A DNA stretch of 64,000 nucleotides. It comes from Mycobacterium gordonae. Lineage in GTDB: Bacteria; Actinomycetota; Actinomycetes; Mycobacteriales; Mycobacteriaceae. Both the position numbers and the translations under genes were made by a program. The notes beneath the pieces were generated by a model. That model worked only from the letters and a program-made list of their open reading frames with translations. It was not told the origin of the DNA and did no database searches. Below are positions 47,200 through 56,416 of this stretch, in pieces; position 1 is the first letter of the stretch; each line of letters starts with the position of its first letter. The stretch is taken from assembly GCF_017086405.1 (NCBI RefSeq), contig NZ_CP070973.1:1116001-1180000 (forward strand), in the 5' to 3' direction.

Positions 47200-48132
47200 T
47201 CACCGCAGCTGCGGCATCACGTCACTCGCCAGCAGCTCCAAATGTGCCAGGTCCGACATGTCGAGCAGCTGCGCGTACACCCGCTGCACACCTAATTCAC
47301 CCCACGGCCCCAGCTTGTCGACGATCTCGGCCGGGGTGCCGACCAGCGGACTGTTGGAGCGCATCTCGTCGACCTCCCGGCCGATCACCGCTGCGCGTCG
47401 CGCCACTTCGGCGTCGTCGCGGCCGGCGCATAGTACGAAGGCACTGGAGTAGACGATCGAGTCGGCGGCGCGGCCGGCCGAGGCCACCGCGTCGGCTACC
47501 CGCTCGAATTGCCGACGCACCACGTCGATCGGCGCGAACGGCACGTTGAATTCGGCCGCGTACTGGGCCGCCAGCGCGGGCGTGCGTTTGGCTCCGGTGC
47601 CGCCGATCACGATCGGCGGGTGCGGGCTCTGCGCCGGTTTGGGCAGCCCCGGTGAGTCGGTGATCGTGTAGTGCTCTCCCTCGTAGTCGAACGTGTCGCC
47701 CGCCGGTGTGGTCCACAGCCCGGTGATGACGGCCAGCTGCTCGGTGAGCCGGTCGAACCGTTCGCGCACCGACGGGAACGGTATCCCGTACGCCTTATGC
47801 TCCGATTCGAACCAGCCGCTGCCTAAGCCGAATTCCACACGGCCACCGCTCATTTCGTCGACCTGGGCCACCGCGATCGCCAGCGGCCCGGGATAGCGGA
47901 ACGTCGCGGACGTCACCAGCGTGCCCAGCCGGACGCGTGATGTTTCACGCGCGATGGCGCCCAGCGTCACCCAGGAGTCGGTGGGTCCCGGTCCGCCATC
48001 GCCGCTCATGGCCAGGTAGTGATCCGAGCGGAAGAACGCGTCGAAGCCGAGGTCTTCGCTGGCTCGCGCGACAGCCAACTGGTCGGCGTAGGTGGCGCCT
48101 TGCTGTGGTTCGACGAAAGCGCGGAAGTCCAT
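47200..48132 (-). CDS. LLM-class F420-dependent oxidoreductase
   Basis: A 310-residue TIM-barrel protein of the luciferase-like family, F420-binding branch. It starts MDFRAFVEPQQGATYADQLA and has the typical FFRSDHYLAMSGDGGPGPTD, RVRLGTLVTSATFRYPGPLA and FGLGSGWFESEHKAYGIPFP. It probably oxidises or reduces a small substrate with F420. The frame is open ten codons further up, but the ATG at 48132 gives the family N-terminus. Substrate unknown. Confidence 0.88.
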   Translation of the reverse strand: MDFRAFVEPQQGATYADQLAVARASEDLGFDAFFRSDHYLAMSGDGGPGPTDSWVTLGAIARETSRVRLGTLVTSATFRYPGPLAIAVAQVDEMSGGRVEFGLGSGWFESEHKAYGIPFPSVRERFDRLTEQLAVITGLWTTPAGDTFDYEGEHYTITDSPGLPKPAQSPHPPIVIGGTGAKRTPALAAQYAAEFNVPFAPIDVVRRQFERVADAVASAGRAADSIVYSSAFVLCAGRDDAEVARRAAVIGREVDEMRSNSPLVGTPAEIVDKLGPWGELGVQRVYAQLLDMSDLAHLELLASDVMPQLR

Positions 48133-48183
48133 GGGTTCCTTCGGTAACGGATTGCACCGCAACGTGATAGCGGCACGGGAGAT

Positions 48184-49161
48184 TCAGGATACGCCAGTGG
48201 TCTTGCGGTCGGAATCGTCGAACCTGACGCTGACGCGCTGAAACCCTTTGACGCGTTCGGCTTTGGCCCTCTTGGCGTACGTCTTGCGGTCGGCCGGCGT
48301 GAGGTCCGCATCGTCGGTGAATGGGGTGAGCAATGAACGCGGGTGCAGCCCTTCGACCAGAACCACGTTGATCTCGGCGCACAACACCAGCGTGGACGAC
48401 ACCAGGAACAAGAACGCCAACATCCCCAGCACCAGCGCGAAAACACTGTTGGTCGCGCTGGACGACTTCACCACATGTCCGATGTAGCCGGCGCCGAAGG
48501 ATTGCAGAATCTGCCAGACGATGGCCGCCGCGATCGCTCCCGGCAACACCTGCCGGTAAGTGAGTTCCCGCGCCGTGGTCACCCGGAACGCCACCAGGCA
48601 GATCCCCGCATTGATGGCGACCGCGACCAGCGTGACACCCACCCTGCCCAAGGGCCCCAACGTGCCTGTCACGTGAGCGATTGCCGACAGCAGGGTGGTC
48701 GCGATGATTGCCGAACCAAGGACCAACAACAACACCAGGCTGCGCGCCCTTGACCGGAACGGGTCGGGGCGCTCGTGCCGCGGCACCGCCCACACCGAAT
48801 CCATCGCGTTCTGCAGCGCCTGTCCGACACCCAAGCCGCCGTAGAGCGCGCCGAAAATGCCGACCGCCACCGCACCGGCTCCGCCGCTGAGTCCCTCCGG
48901 TTGACGTAACTGGCTGCCGATCACCGGGAACTGACTCAACGCGCTCTGTAGCACTTCGGCCTGCAGGTCAGGCCTACCGGCCAACAGCACCCCGAGGCCG
49001 GTGGTCAACAACAACAACAACGGAAACAGCGAGACAAACGCGTAGTAGGTGATCAGCGCGGCCAGATAGCCGCCCTGGTCGTCAAGGTATTTGTAGATCA
49101 CCGCGATGGTCACACCCACGGTGCGATTGCGTTGCTGCAATCTGTCCAGCCAGCCGACCAT
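48184..49161 (-). CDS. YihY/YhjD-family inner membrane protein
   Basis: A 325-residue protein with six helices of the YihY family, once mis-called ribonuclease BN. YLAALITYYAFVSLFPLLLL opens the core, then AMDSVWAVPRHERPDPFRSR, and the Lys/Arg-rich cytosolic tail (DRKTYAKRAKAERVKGFQRV) closes it. In E. coli YhjD relates to lipopolysaccharide transport, but the mycobacterial role is unknown. The LLM gene lies 51 bp downstream on the same strand. Confidence 0.85.
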   Translation of the reverse strand: MVGWLDRLQQRNRTVGVTIAVIYKYLDDQGGYLAALITYYAFVSLFPLLLLLTTGLGVLLAGRPDLQAEVLQSALSQFPVIGSQLRQPEGLSGGAGAVAVGIFGALYGGLGVGQALQNAMDSVWAVPRHERPDPFRSRARSLVLLLVLGSAIIATTLLSAIAHVTGTLGPLGRVGVTLVAVAINAGICLVAFRVTTARELTYRQVLPGAIAAAIVWQILQSFGAGYIGHVVKSSSATNSVFALVLGMLAFLFLVSSTLVLCAEINVVLVEGLHPRSLLTPFTDDADLTPADRKTYAKRAKAERVKGFQRVSVRFDDSDRKTTGVS

Positions 49162-49291
49162 CGCCGCTCACTTCACACTCACCAATGAAACACCGTGTGA
49201 AATACCCGAAACCGCGAAACGTCAATCTCTGCTTAGGGCGTCGAGTTCGGGGTACCCGCCGGAATCCACGACCCAGCATTTTGGAGTAGCC

Positions 49292-51403
49292 ATGCCGCCG
49301 CGCCGTCAACCCGACCAGACCGCCCCGAAGCAAACGAGCCCTACCGGCAACACCAACGGAGAGGCCGCGGATTTCGATGTGCGCGCTCAGGGCGGCAAAT
49401 ACCTGACCACCGCCCAAGGCCTGCGCCTCCCGGATACCGACCACTCGTTGAAAGCCGGCAACCGCGGGCCCAGTCTGCTCGAGGATTTTCATCTGCGCGA
49501 GAAGATCACCCACTTCGACCATGAGCGCATTCCCGAGCGCGTCGTGCATGCCCGCGGTGCGGCCGCCCATGGTGTCTTCGAGTCCTACGGAACCGCGGCC
49601 TCGGTCACCAGGGCCGGGTTCCTGGCGCGTAAAGGCAAGAAGACTGCGGTGTTCTGCCGATTCTCCACGGTGCTGGGCTCGCGGGGATCGGCCGACACCG
49701 TCCGTGACACCCGAGGATTCGCCGTCAAGTTCTACACCGACGAAGGCAATTTCGATTTGGTGGGCAACAACATTCCGGTCTTTTTCATCCAGGACGGCAT
49801 CAAGTTCCCCGACGTCGTCCATGCGGCGAAGCCTCACCCCGACCGCGAGATCCCGCAGGCCCAGTCCGCACACGACACGTTCTGGGATTTCGTCTCGTTG
49901 CATACCGAAGCCACTCATCACGTGTTCTGGAACATGAGCGATCGCGGCATCCCGCGTTCCTATCGCACGATGGAGGGATTCGGCGTCCACACCTTCCGCC
50001 TGGTGAACAAGAAGGGCAAGACAAGCCTGGTCAAGTTTCACTGGAAGCCGGTGGCCGGTGTGCATTCCCAGGTGTGGGAAGAGGCGCAGATTGCGGCCGG
50101 CGTCGATCCCGACTTCCACCGCCGGGACATGGCCGATGGCATCGAAGCGGGTGCTCCCCTCGAATACGAGCTCGGCATTCAGATCATGCCGGACGACGGC
50201 ACCGACAGCTTCCAGGGCATCGATCTGCTGGACCCGACCAAGATGGTGCCGGAGGAGATGGTGCCGGTGCAGCTGATCGGCAAGCTGACGCTCAACGCCA
50301 ATCCGACAAACTACTTCGCCGAAACCGAGCAGGTCGCGTTCCATCTCGGCAACCTGGTGCCCGGCATCGAACCGACCAACGACCCACTGCTGCAGGCCCG
50401 CCTCTTCTCGTACCTCGACACCCAACTGACCCGGCTCGGTGGTCCCAACTTCACCCAGCTGCCGATCAACCGGCCGCACTGCCCGGTCAACGACATGCTG
50501 CGCGACGGCATGCACCAGACCGCAATTCACACCGGCCAGGCGCCATACCGCCCTAACAGCATTGACGACGGGGAACCGTTGGTGGCCGGTGCCGACGAAG
50601 GCGGATACGTACAGACACCGCGCCAGGTGCAGGGTCCGACGGTGCGGGAGAATCCGTCCTCGTTCCAGGATCATTTCACCCAGCCGGCGATGTTCTACCG
50701 GAGCCTGACCGCCGTCGAGCAGGCGCACATCATCGAGGCGTTCACGTTCGAACTGGGCAAGTGCTACGAGCAGTCCATCAAGGAACGCCAGCTCGAAGTT
50801 CTGGCCAACGTCGACGCTGAGCTGTGCCAGCAGGTGGCTATCGGGCTCGGCCTACCGGCGCCCAAGGGCAACCCGCCGAAAGACGTTCTGGTGTCGCCGG
50901 CTTTGTCGCAAGTCGTCGAAACGCCCGGTCCCATCGACGGCCGCAAGATCGGCATCATCGCCGGAGCAGATTCCGATCTCGGCGGCGTCGCCAAACTCGT
51001 CGAGGCCGTCCTGGGGCTCAACGCGACACCCTTGGTGACCGCACCGGTCGGTGGCGTCCTGAAGTCCGGCCGCCGCAGCGTGATCGTCGAACGGACCCTG
51101 CTGACCACGCGGTCCGTCGAGTTCGACGCCGTGGTGGTTGCCGCCGGCACGAAACCCGCCCATGATCTCAAACTGGTGCTGTTGCTGCAGGAGGCATTTC
51201 GGCATTGCAAGCCGATCGCCGCGTGGGGTGACGGCACAGCCGCGCTGACCGCCGCGGGGATCCCGCTCGACGCGCCCGGCGTACTGGTCGCCGACAAGGT
51301 GGACCGCAAATTCACCGCCGCGCTCGCCAAAGCCGTTGGTCTGCACCGGGTGTGGGAGCGGGCCGTCGACGTGATGGCTTCCGAGGTGGCGCCGGCGCGC
51401 TGA
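49292..51403 (+). CDS. katE: Large-subunit heme catalase (HPII/KatE type)
   Basis: A clade 2 catalase of 703 residues. The catalytic histidine is in [16 protein letters not shown], the asparagine in [18 protein letters not shown] and the heme-ligand tyrosine in [14 protein letters not shown]. The C-terminal 150 residues ([20 protein letters not shown] onward) are the flavodoxin/DJ-1-like domain of HPII enzymes. It decomposes hydrogen peroxide in the cytosol, independent of the KatG type. The ATG at 49292 has TTGGAG upstream; the earlier open frame overlaps the YihY gene. Confidence 0.94.
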   Translation: MPPRRQPDQTAPKQTSPTGNTNGEAADFDVRAQGGKYLTTAQGLRLPDTDHSLKAGNRGPSLLEDFHLREKITHFDHERIPERVVHARGAAAHGVFESYGTAASVTRAGFLARKGKKTAVFCRFSTVLGSRGSADTVRDTRGFAVKFYTDEGNFDLVGNNIPVFFIQDGIKFPDVVHAAKPHPDREIPQAQSAHDTFWDFVSLHTEATHHVFWNMSDRGIPRSYRTMEGFGVHTFRLVNKKGKTSLVKFHWKPVAGVHSQVWEEAQIAAGVDPDFHRRDMADGIEAGAPLEYELGIQIMPDDGTDSFQGIDLLDPTKMVPEEMVPVQLIGKLTLNANPTNYFAETEQVAFHLGNLVPGIEPTNDPLLQARLFSYLDTQLTRLGGPNFTQLPINRPHCPVNDMLRDGMHQTAIHTGQAPYRPNSIDDGEPLVAGADEGGYVQTPRQVQGPTVRENPSSFQDHFTQPAMFYRSLTAVEQAHIIEAFTFELGKCYEQSIKERQLEVLANVDAELCQQVAIGLGLPAPKGNPPKDVLVSPALSQVVETPGPIDGRKIGIIAGADSDLGGVAKLVEAVLGLNATPLVTAPVGGVLKSGRRSVIVERTLLTTRSVEFDAVVVAAGTKPAHDLKLVLLLQEAFRHCKPIAAWGDGTAALTAAGIPLDAPGVLVADKVDRKFTAALAKAVGLHRVWERAVDVMASEVAPAR

Positions 51404-51405
51404 CT

Positions 51406-52986
51406 TCACACGGTCGCGCGGTCGCGGCCCTCCCAGTAGGGCTTGCGCAGTTCCTTCTTGAGGATCTTGCCGGTCGGGTTGCGCGGCAGTTCGTCGGCGA
51501 AATCAATGGACTTCGGGCACTTGTAGGCTGCCAACCGTTCACGTGCGAAGGCGATGATCTCCTCCGCGGTGGCCTCACCCTCGAGCGAGACGACGGCTTT
51601 GACCACCTCGCCCCACTTCTCGTCGGGCACGCCGATCACCGCGACCTCCACGACCGCCGGGTGTTCGGCCAATACCTGTTCCACCTCGATCGAGTAGATG
51701 TTCTCTCCGCCCGAGATGATCATGTCCTTGAGCCGGTCCTCGACGAAGATGTATCCACCGTCGTCGACACGGCCGATATCGCCGGTGCGGAACCAGCCGT
51801 CCTCGGTGATCGACTCGGCCGTCGCCTCTGGCCTGTTGTGGTAACCCTTCATCAATTGCGGAGAGCGGAACCACAATTCGCCTTGTCCGCCGGCCGGCAC
51901 GTCTTCGAGCGTGTACGGGTCGACGACGCGTACCTCCGCGCCGGGTACCACCGTTCCCGCGCTGGTCAGTCGTTCCGGACGATCCTCCGCTCGGTGGGCA
52001 TCGGGAAGCAGTTGACTGATCGCGCCACACAGTTCGGTCAGGCCATACACCTGGACGAAGTCGGTGTCGGGCCACGCTTTCAGAGCGGCCCGCAGCAGCG
52101 GCAGCGGCATCGGTGAGGCGCCGTAGGCATACGTCTTCAGCGCGCCGAACAACTTCACGGCATCCTCGCCGGACTCGAGCACTTTGGCCAACACCGCCGG
52201 CACCAGGAATGTTCTGTTGGCGCCCTTGAGGATTGCCCCGGCCAGCGTCATGCCGTCGACATCGCGCGTCATCACGGTGGCTATGCCCTCGTGAATGCCG
52301 ACCTGCATGTAGGACGATCCGCCGACATGGAACAACGGCATGGACACCATGTTCTTGTCACCCGGGTCGAACTCGAAGCCCTGGCCTGCGTTGAGGGTGT
52401 GGGCGATCATGTTCGCCTGCGTCAGCTGCACCCCCTTGGGGCGCCCGGTGGTGCCCGAGGAGTACATGATGATGCACACGTCGTCGGGTTGGACATCGTC
52501 GGACCTACCCACCGGTGTCGCTCCGGCCAGCAACGCCTCGTACTCGTCGCCATCGCCGCCTTCGGGCGTCACCGTGATGATGTGCTCAAGATTGACCAGA
52601 TCGCCACGGATCTTGTCGATGCCCGGCTTGAGCTCCGCGCCGACGATCAGCACCTTGGCGCCCGAATCGTTGAGGACATAGTCGAGTTCGTCGGCCGCGA
52701 GGCGGAAGTTGATGATCGCGTTGGCCGCGCCCAGCGATGCGGCGGCAATGGTCAGCTCGACACATGCGGGATGGTTCTTGTCCAGGAACGCCACCACGTC
52801 GCCGCGCTTGATGCCGAACGCGGACAGCGCCCCGGCCAATCGGCGCACCCTGTCATTCCACTGCGCCCAGGTCCAGTTCCGATTGAGGTAGTCGATGGCC
52901 TCGTCGTCAGGCTTGGTCGCGGCCCAGTGGGCGAGCCGGTCATCCAGAAAGCGTCGGTGAAAACGTGGGTCTGCTAGGTCAGGCAT
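51406..52986 (-). CDS. Acyl-CoA synthetase (FadD family)
   Basis: A 526-residue ANL-family ligase beginning MPDLADPRFHRRFLDDRLAH. Motifs are IIMYSSGTTGRPKG, VQVYGLTELCGA, WFRTGDIGRVDDGGYIFVED and the C-terminal lysine in RNPTGKILKKELR. It should activate a fatty or other carboxylic acid. It ends three bases after katE on the opposite strand. The open frame upstream of 52986 is antisense to the intergenic region and is not used. No specific fadD number can be assigned by eye. Confidence 0.9.
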   Translation of the reverse strand: MPDLADPRFHRRFLDDRLAHWAATKPDDEAIDYLNRNWTWAQWNDRVRRLAGALSAFGIKRGDVVAFLDKNHPACVELTIAAASLGAANAIINFRLAADELDYVLNDSGAKVLIVGAELKPGIDKIRGDLVNLEHIITVTPEGGDGDEYEALLAGATPVGRSDDVQPDDVCIIMYSSGTTGRPKGVQLTQANMIAHTLNAGQGFEFDPGDKNMVSMPLFHVGGSSYMQVGIHEGIATVMTRDVDGMTLAGAILKGANRTFLVPAVLAKVLESGEDAVKLFGALKTYAYGASPMPLPLLRAALKAWPDTDFVQVYGLTELCGAISQLLPDAHRAEDRPERLTSAGTVVPGAEVRVVDPYTLEDVPAGGQGELWFRSPQLMKGYHNRPEATAESITEDGWFRTGDIGRVDDGGYIFVEDRLKDMIISGGENIYSIEVEQVLAEHPAVVEVAVIGVPDEKWGEVVKAVVSLEGEATAEEIIAFARERLAAYKCPKSIDFADELPRNPTGKILKKELRKPYWEGRDRATV

Positions 52987-53081
52987 GCCTGCAGCCTGCC
53001 ATGTCCGGTGCCGTGTCGGAAGTACATCTGGTGGCGACCCGCAGCGCCCGGCTGTGCCACGCTCGCGATCGCCACAGGCCA

Positions 53082-53885
53082 TCAATGCATGCGGGCGCTG
53101 CCGCCCAGTCCTACCTCGAGGACGCTGCCGGTGATGACCCCGCGGTCGGTGACCAGGTACACGACGCCCCGGCTGACGTCGTCGGGCCGCAGCCATGGTT
53201 GGGGTATCGGGTTGGCCCTCATCATGCGGCGCACCAGATCGTCGGGCACGTCATCGGCGCCGGCGGGCTGCACCATCGGCGTCTGCGTGGTGGTCGGGCA
53301 GATGACGTTGATGGTGATGCCCTCTTTGGCGACCTCGAGAGCCGCCGATTTGGCGAGCCCGATGATGCCCCACTTGGTGGCGTTGTACGCGGCGAGATCG
53401 GGGATGCCCATCCGGCCGCCCATCGACGACGTCACCACGATCCTGCCGAAACGTTGCCGCCGCATCACCGGAATGGCGGCCCGCAGGGTGTGAAAGACAC
53501 CGGTCAGGTTGGTGTCGACGAGTTGTTGCCATACCTGGTCGCTGACCTGGTCCAGCGGCCCGGTGCTGACGATGCCGGCGTTGGCCACGACGATGTCGAG
53601 GCTGCCCAGGTCGGAAACTGTCTGCTCAACGGCAGCGACGACCTGCGACGAGTCCCGGACGTCGGCGGCCATCGGCAGGCAACGCCGTCCCAACTCCTCG
53701 ACGAGGTTTGCAGTCTCGTGCAGATCGTCCACGGTGCCAAGCGGATACGTGAGATCGGTCATGGCGCCCGGCGCGTCGACGGCGACGATGTCCGCACCTT
53801 CGGCGGCCAGCGCCAACGCGTGCGCGCGGCCTTGCCCCCGGGCTCCTCCGGTGATCAATGCAACCCGGCCATCCAAAGCACCCAC
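53082..53885 (-). CDS. Mycofactocin-coupled SDR oxidoreductase
   Basis: A 267-residue SDR with VALITGGARGQGRAHALALA for the cofactor, the catalytic IVVTSSMGG and YNATKWGIIG. After strand 2 it carries the insert VDAPGAMTDLTYPLGTVDDL typical of the group that retains NADH and depends on mycofactocin for turnover. It probably oxidises an alcohol. The gene lies 95 bp upstream of the FadD gene on the same strand, so the two may act in one degradation route. Substrate unknown. Confidence 0.87.
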   Translation of the reverse strand: MGALDGRVALITGGARGQGRAHALALAAEGADIVAVDAPGAMTDLTYPLGTVDDLHETANLVEELGRRCLPMAADVRDSSQVVAAVEQTVSDLGSLDIVVANAGIVSTGPLDQVSDQVWQQLVDTNLTGVFHTLRAAIPVMRRQRFGRIVVTSSMGGRMGIPDLAAYNATKWGIIGLAKSAALEVAKEGITINVICPTTTQTPMVQPAGADDVPDDLVRRMMRANPIPQPWLRPDDVSRGVVYLVTDRGVITGSVLEVGLGGSARMH

Positions 53886-53939
53886 AGTCCAGACGTTAGC
53901 TCCTGACCGCGAAACCGATAGCGGCGGGAGTTCTCGGAG

Positions 53940-54158
53940 TCAGCGGCGATGCCAGGGCGGACGCGGGTTGGGGATGCAGACGCCTCGCACGCAGCCCAGG
54001 ACGCCCCGAACAGGTGGGGGGGTGGCTCTGGGTGGTGGCTGGCATCCGGCCGGAGGACAGGGCGGATCGCCTGGGCCGTAGTCCGCTTGGGCCGGCGGCG
54101 CGGCCAGCAACGAACCCGCGGTCAGCGCCGCTGCGACGAACATCTTGGCTGCGATCAT
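53940..54158 (-). CDS. Small exported Pro-rich protein
   Basis: From ATG 54158 the product is 72 residues: a signal peptide (MIAAKMFVAAALTAGSLLAA, cleavage after PPAQA) and a mature Pro/Gly part with three or four cysteines (PPCPPAGCQPPP, VLGCVRGVCIPNP). Cys spacing suggests two disulfides. An in-frame ATG at 54185 (MQFFRGQSQ) lies inside a tandem repeat and is less likely. It is divergent from the LigD-like gene. Many mycobacteria have such small secreted proteins of unknown role. Confidence 0.7.
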   Translation of the reverse strand: MIAAKMFVAAALTAGSLLAAPPAQADYGPGDPPCPPAGCQPPPRATPPPVRGVLGCVRGVCIPNPRPPWHRR

Positions 54159-54165
54159 TTGACTC

Positions 54166-54205
54166 TGCCCTCGAAAGAACTGCATTGCCCTCGAACGAAG
54201 TGCAT
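54166..54205. repeat. Two tandem 20-base repeats in a divergent promoter region
   Basis: TGCCCTCGAAAGAACTGCAT (54166-54185) is followed directly by TGCCCTCGAACGAAGTGCAT (54186-54205), identical at 18 of 20 positions. They lie between the small exported protein and the LigD-like polymerase gene and could be paired regulator sites. Confidence 0.85.
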
Positions 54206-54273
54206 GCAAGTTCAACGATAACGCGCGCCGCGCAGTTCGAAACCGGTCGAGAGCCAGCGCATAGGCTTTGCAT

Positions 54274-55233
54274 ATGAGCGCGGGGGAGCAGCGCGGGGGA
54301 GTCAATCTGACCAACCTGGATCAGCCGTTGAGTCCCGAGGCCGACGCCACCAAGCGCGACCTGGTGGACTACCTAGACGCGGTGGCCGAGCGGATGCTGC
54401 CCGGACTCGCCGGCCGGCCCCTCACCGTTGTTCGGGCGTTGCGCGGGCGGGCTCCTTTCATGCAGAAGAACGTCCCTAAATACACCCCGGAGTGGGTGCG
54501 AACGGTTGCCATCTGGGCGGAGTCATCCCACCGCGAAGTGCATTACCCCGTGTGTGACGACCGACGGACTTTGCTCTGGCTGGCCAATCAGCGCGCGGTC
54601 GAATACCACCCCGCGCTGGGGTTGGCCGACAACATCTATCGGCCGACACACCTGGTGCTCGATCTCGATCCGCCCGGCGATGGCGATTTCGCGGCGGTGG
54701 TCACGGTGGCCCGGCTGGTGCGGCAGGCGCTGCATGACAGCGGCCTTGGTGGTGCGGTCAAGACCAGCGGCGCCAAAGGCATCCATGTGTTCGTGCCGAT
54801 CGACGATCGCGCACCCGTCGACGATGTCGCGGCGGCCACGCGTGCGCTGGCCGCCCGCGCCGAGGCGCTCGACCCTGATTCGGCGACAACGGCTTTCATC
54901 GTGGATGACCGCGGAGGCAAGGTCTTCGTCGACGCCACGCGCGCCGGGGGCGCCACGGTCGCCGCCGCCTACAGCCCCCGGTTGCGTCCGGGCACTCCCG
55001 TGTCCTTCCCGCTGGACTGGTCGGACCTGGATCGGGTGAACCCCGCCGATTTTACGGTGCACACGGCGATCGACGCCCTGGCCGGGCGCGATCCCTGGGC
55101 CGAATCGATGCCTCAGCCGCAACGGTTGCCGAGCGACCTCATTGAGCAGGGCCGCGCCATTCCCGTCGCTCGGGTCGCGGCGATGCACGAGGGAAAGCGG
55201 CGCGCCCGGGCGCGCCGAGCTGGGCAGGAGTGA
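54274..55233 (+). CDS. Stand-alone LigD-like primase-polymerase (AEP superfamily)
   Basis: A 319-residue protein equal to the polymerase domain of LigD. NLTNLDQPLSPEADATKRDL and VRALRGRAPFMQKNVPKY open it. The catalytic acidic pair is in LVLDLDPPGDGDF, followed by VKTSGAKGIHVFVPID and the third acidic residue in KVFVDATRAGG. It should add nucleotides at DNA ends or gaps, like the stand-alone PolD-type proteins of mycobacteria. No ligase, nuclease or Ku gene is nearby. ATG 54274 is chosen; a TTG at 54268 is in frame. Confidence 0.88.
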   Translation: MSAGEQRGGVNLTNLDQPLSPEADATKRDLVDYLDAVAERMLPGLAGRPLTVVRALRGRAPFMQKNVPKYTPEWVRTVAIWAESSHREVHYPVCDDRRTLLWLANQRAVEYHPALGLADNIYRPTHLVLDLDPPGDGDFAAVVTVARLVRQALHDSGLGGAVKTSGAKGIHVFVPIDDRAPVDDVAAATRALAARAEALDPDSATTAFIVDDRGGKVFVDATRAGGATVAAAYSPRLRPGTPVSFPLDWSDLDRVNPADFTVHTAIDALAGRDPWAESMPQPQRLPSDLIEQGRAIPVARVAAMHEGKRRARARRAGQE

Positions 55234-55280
55234 TCGCGGCTCGCGAAACCTCAACGAAGTCAAGGAGGTTCACACCGGTG

Positions 55281-55364
55281 TCAGCATCCTAATCTGCGTC
55301 GGCGATATCCGGCGACCAGCGCGTCGCCGATCCCCTGCGAGGTGCCCGTGATGATGCGACCTGT
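55281..55364 (-). pseudogene. SDR N-terminal remnant
   Basis: A 27-codon minus frame reads GRIITGTSQGIGDALVAGY and then stops at 55281-55283. It has the SDR cofactor motif TGxxxGIG but an in-frame stop just before it (55365-55367) and nothing after. It is a fragment of a short-chain dehydrogenase left in the 241-bp gap between the polymerase and kinase genes. Confidence 0.6.
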
Positions 55365-55373
55365 TCATCCGTG

Positions 55374-55390
55374 GAGGAAGTTCCTTCCTC
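55374..55390. repeat. Perfect short inverted repeat upstream of the PfkB gene
   Basis: GAGGAAG ttc CTTCCTC forms a 7-base palindrome about 85 bases before the kinase start. It could be an operator or a small hairpin; there is no T-tract. Confidence 0.5.
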
Positions 55391-55474
55391 GTCTGGTGTC
55401 GTCGTCAACAACCATTAGGCTCCGGGGGATTGCGGCCCCCTGACCGGCCGGTCCTGCAGCAGCGGAGGGAAGGC

Positions 55475-56416
55475 ATGACGAGCCCAGTCGACATCGCCGT
55501 CGTCGGCGTGCACGTTCTCGATACCCACGTCCTCGGGGTCACCTCGATTCCCGACGGTTCCGAGGGACAGCTGGTCGAGACCATCAAGATCTCCCCGGCC
55601 GGCACGGCGGGCGGCACGGCCGTTGTCTTGAGTCGCCTGGGCGCCCGGGTCCGCTCCTACGGAGCCGTCGGGGCCGACGCACTCGGCGACACCCTGCTGG
55701 GGTTGCTCAAAGCCAGAGGCGTCGACATCGGCGGCATCGCGCGCACAACGGTCAGTCAGACCTCGGCGTCGGTCATCCCGGTGCGTCCCAACGGCGACCG
55801 CCCAGCCTGGCATTGTCCGGGCGCCAACGCCGCACTCACTCTCGACATGCTCGATCTCGACGACATCGCCCGCGGGGCGCACCTGCATGTGGGCGGACCG
55901 GAATTTCTCGGTGGAGCGGCCGCCGCGACCCTGCTCCGTCGGGCCAAAGACAGCGGGCTGACGACGTCGGTCGACATCCTCGCCGGCGGCAACCCCGGCT
56001 TGCTGGCATGGATCGCCGACGCGCTGCCTTACACCGACTACCTGCTGCCCAACGACGAACAGGTGCTCGGTTTCACCGGCGCGGCCGATCTGGAGGCCGG
56101 GGCGAAATCCCTGCTGGAAGCCGGCGCCGGCTGCGTCGCGGTGACCAGAGGGGGCGAGGGCGCACTCGTCGTCACACCCGAGGCAACGGTCGCGGTGCCC
56201 GCGTACGCGGTCGACGTCGTCGACACCACCGGCTGCGGTGACGCGTTCTCGGCGGGCTTCATTCTCGGTCGCGCGTTCGGACGTGACCTGGTCGAGTCGG
56301 CCCGGTTGGGATGCGCGACCGCCGCACAGGTTGCGGGGGGAGTGGGTACCGACGCGGGGTCCTACGACCTGGCCTCGGTGGACGCCTTCATGACTCAGAA
56401 CCAGGGGCCCGGGTAG
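55475..56416 (+). CDS. PfkB-family carbohydrate kinase
   Basis: A 313-residue ribokinase-fold protein. TSPVDIAVVGVHVLDTHVLG starts the fold, GTAGGTAVVLSRLGARV is the first PfkB signature, and the second is DTTGCGDAFSAGFILG with the catalytic aspartate. It should phosphorylate a sugar or nucleoside. The usual GAGD is GCGD here, an acceptable variant. The ATG has GGAGGGAAGG upstream. Its last 22 bp overlap the convergent lipoprotein gene. Substrate unknown. Confidence 0.87.
   Translation: MTSPVDIAVVGVHVLDTHVLGVTSIPDGSEGQLVETIKISPAGTAGGTAVVLSRLGARVRSYGAVGADALGDTLLGLLKARGVDIGGIARTTVSQTSASVIPVRPNGDRPAWHCPGANAALTLDMLDLDDIARGAHLHVGGPEFLGGAAAATLLRRAKDSGLTTSVDILAGGNPGLLAWIADALPYTDYLLPNDEQVLGFTGAADLEAGAKSLLEAGAGCVAVTRGGEGALVVTPEATVAVPAYAVDVVDTTGCGDAFSAGFILGRAFGRDLVESARLGCATAAQVAGGVGTDAGSYDLASVDAFMTQNQGPG

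Noticed and set aside
49162..49291. SigF-type promoter (GTTT...GGGTAT) between YihY and katE
   Set aside because: GGGTA elements are present, but no GTTT-like -35 sits at the required 15-17 base spacing on either strand.
49082..50728. Minus-strand 548-codon frame over katE
   Set aside because: Antisense shadow of the catalase; no recognisable domain.
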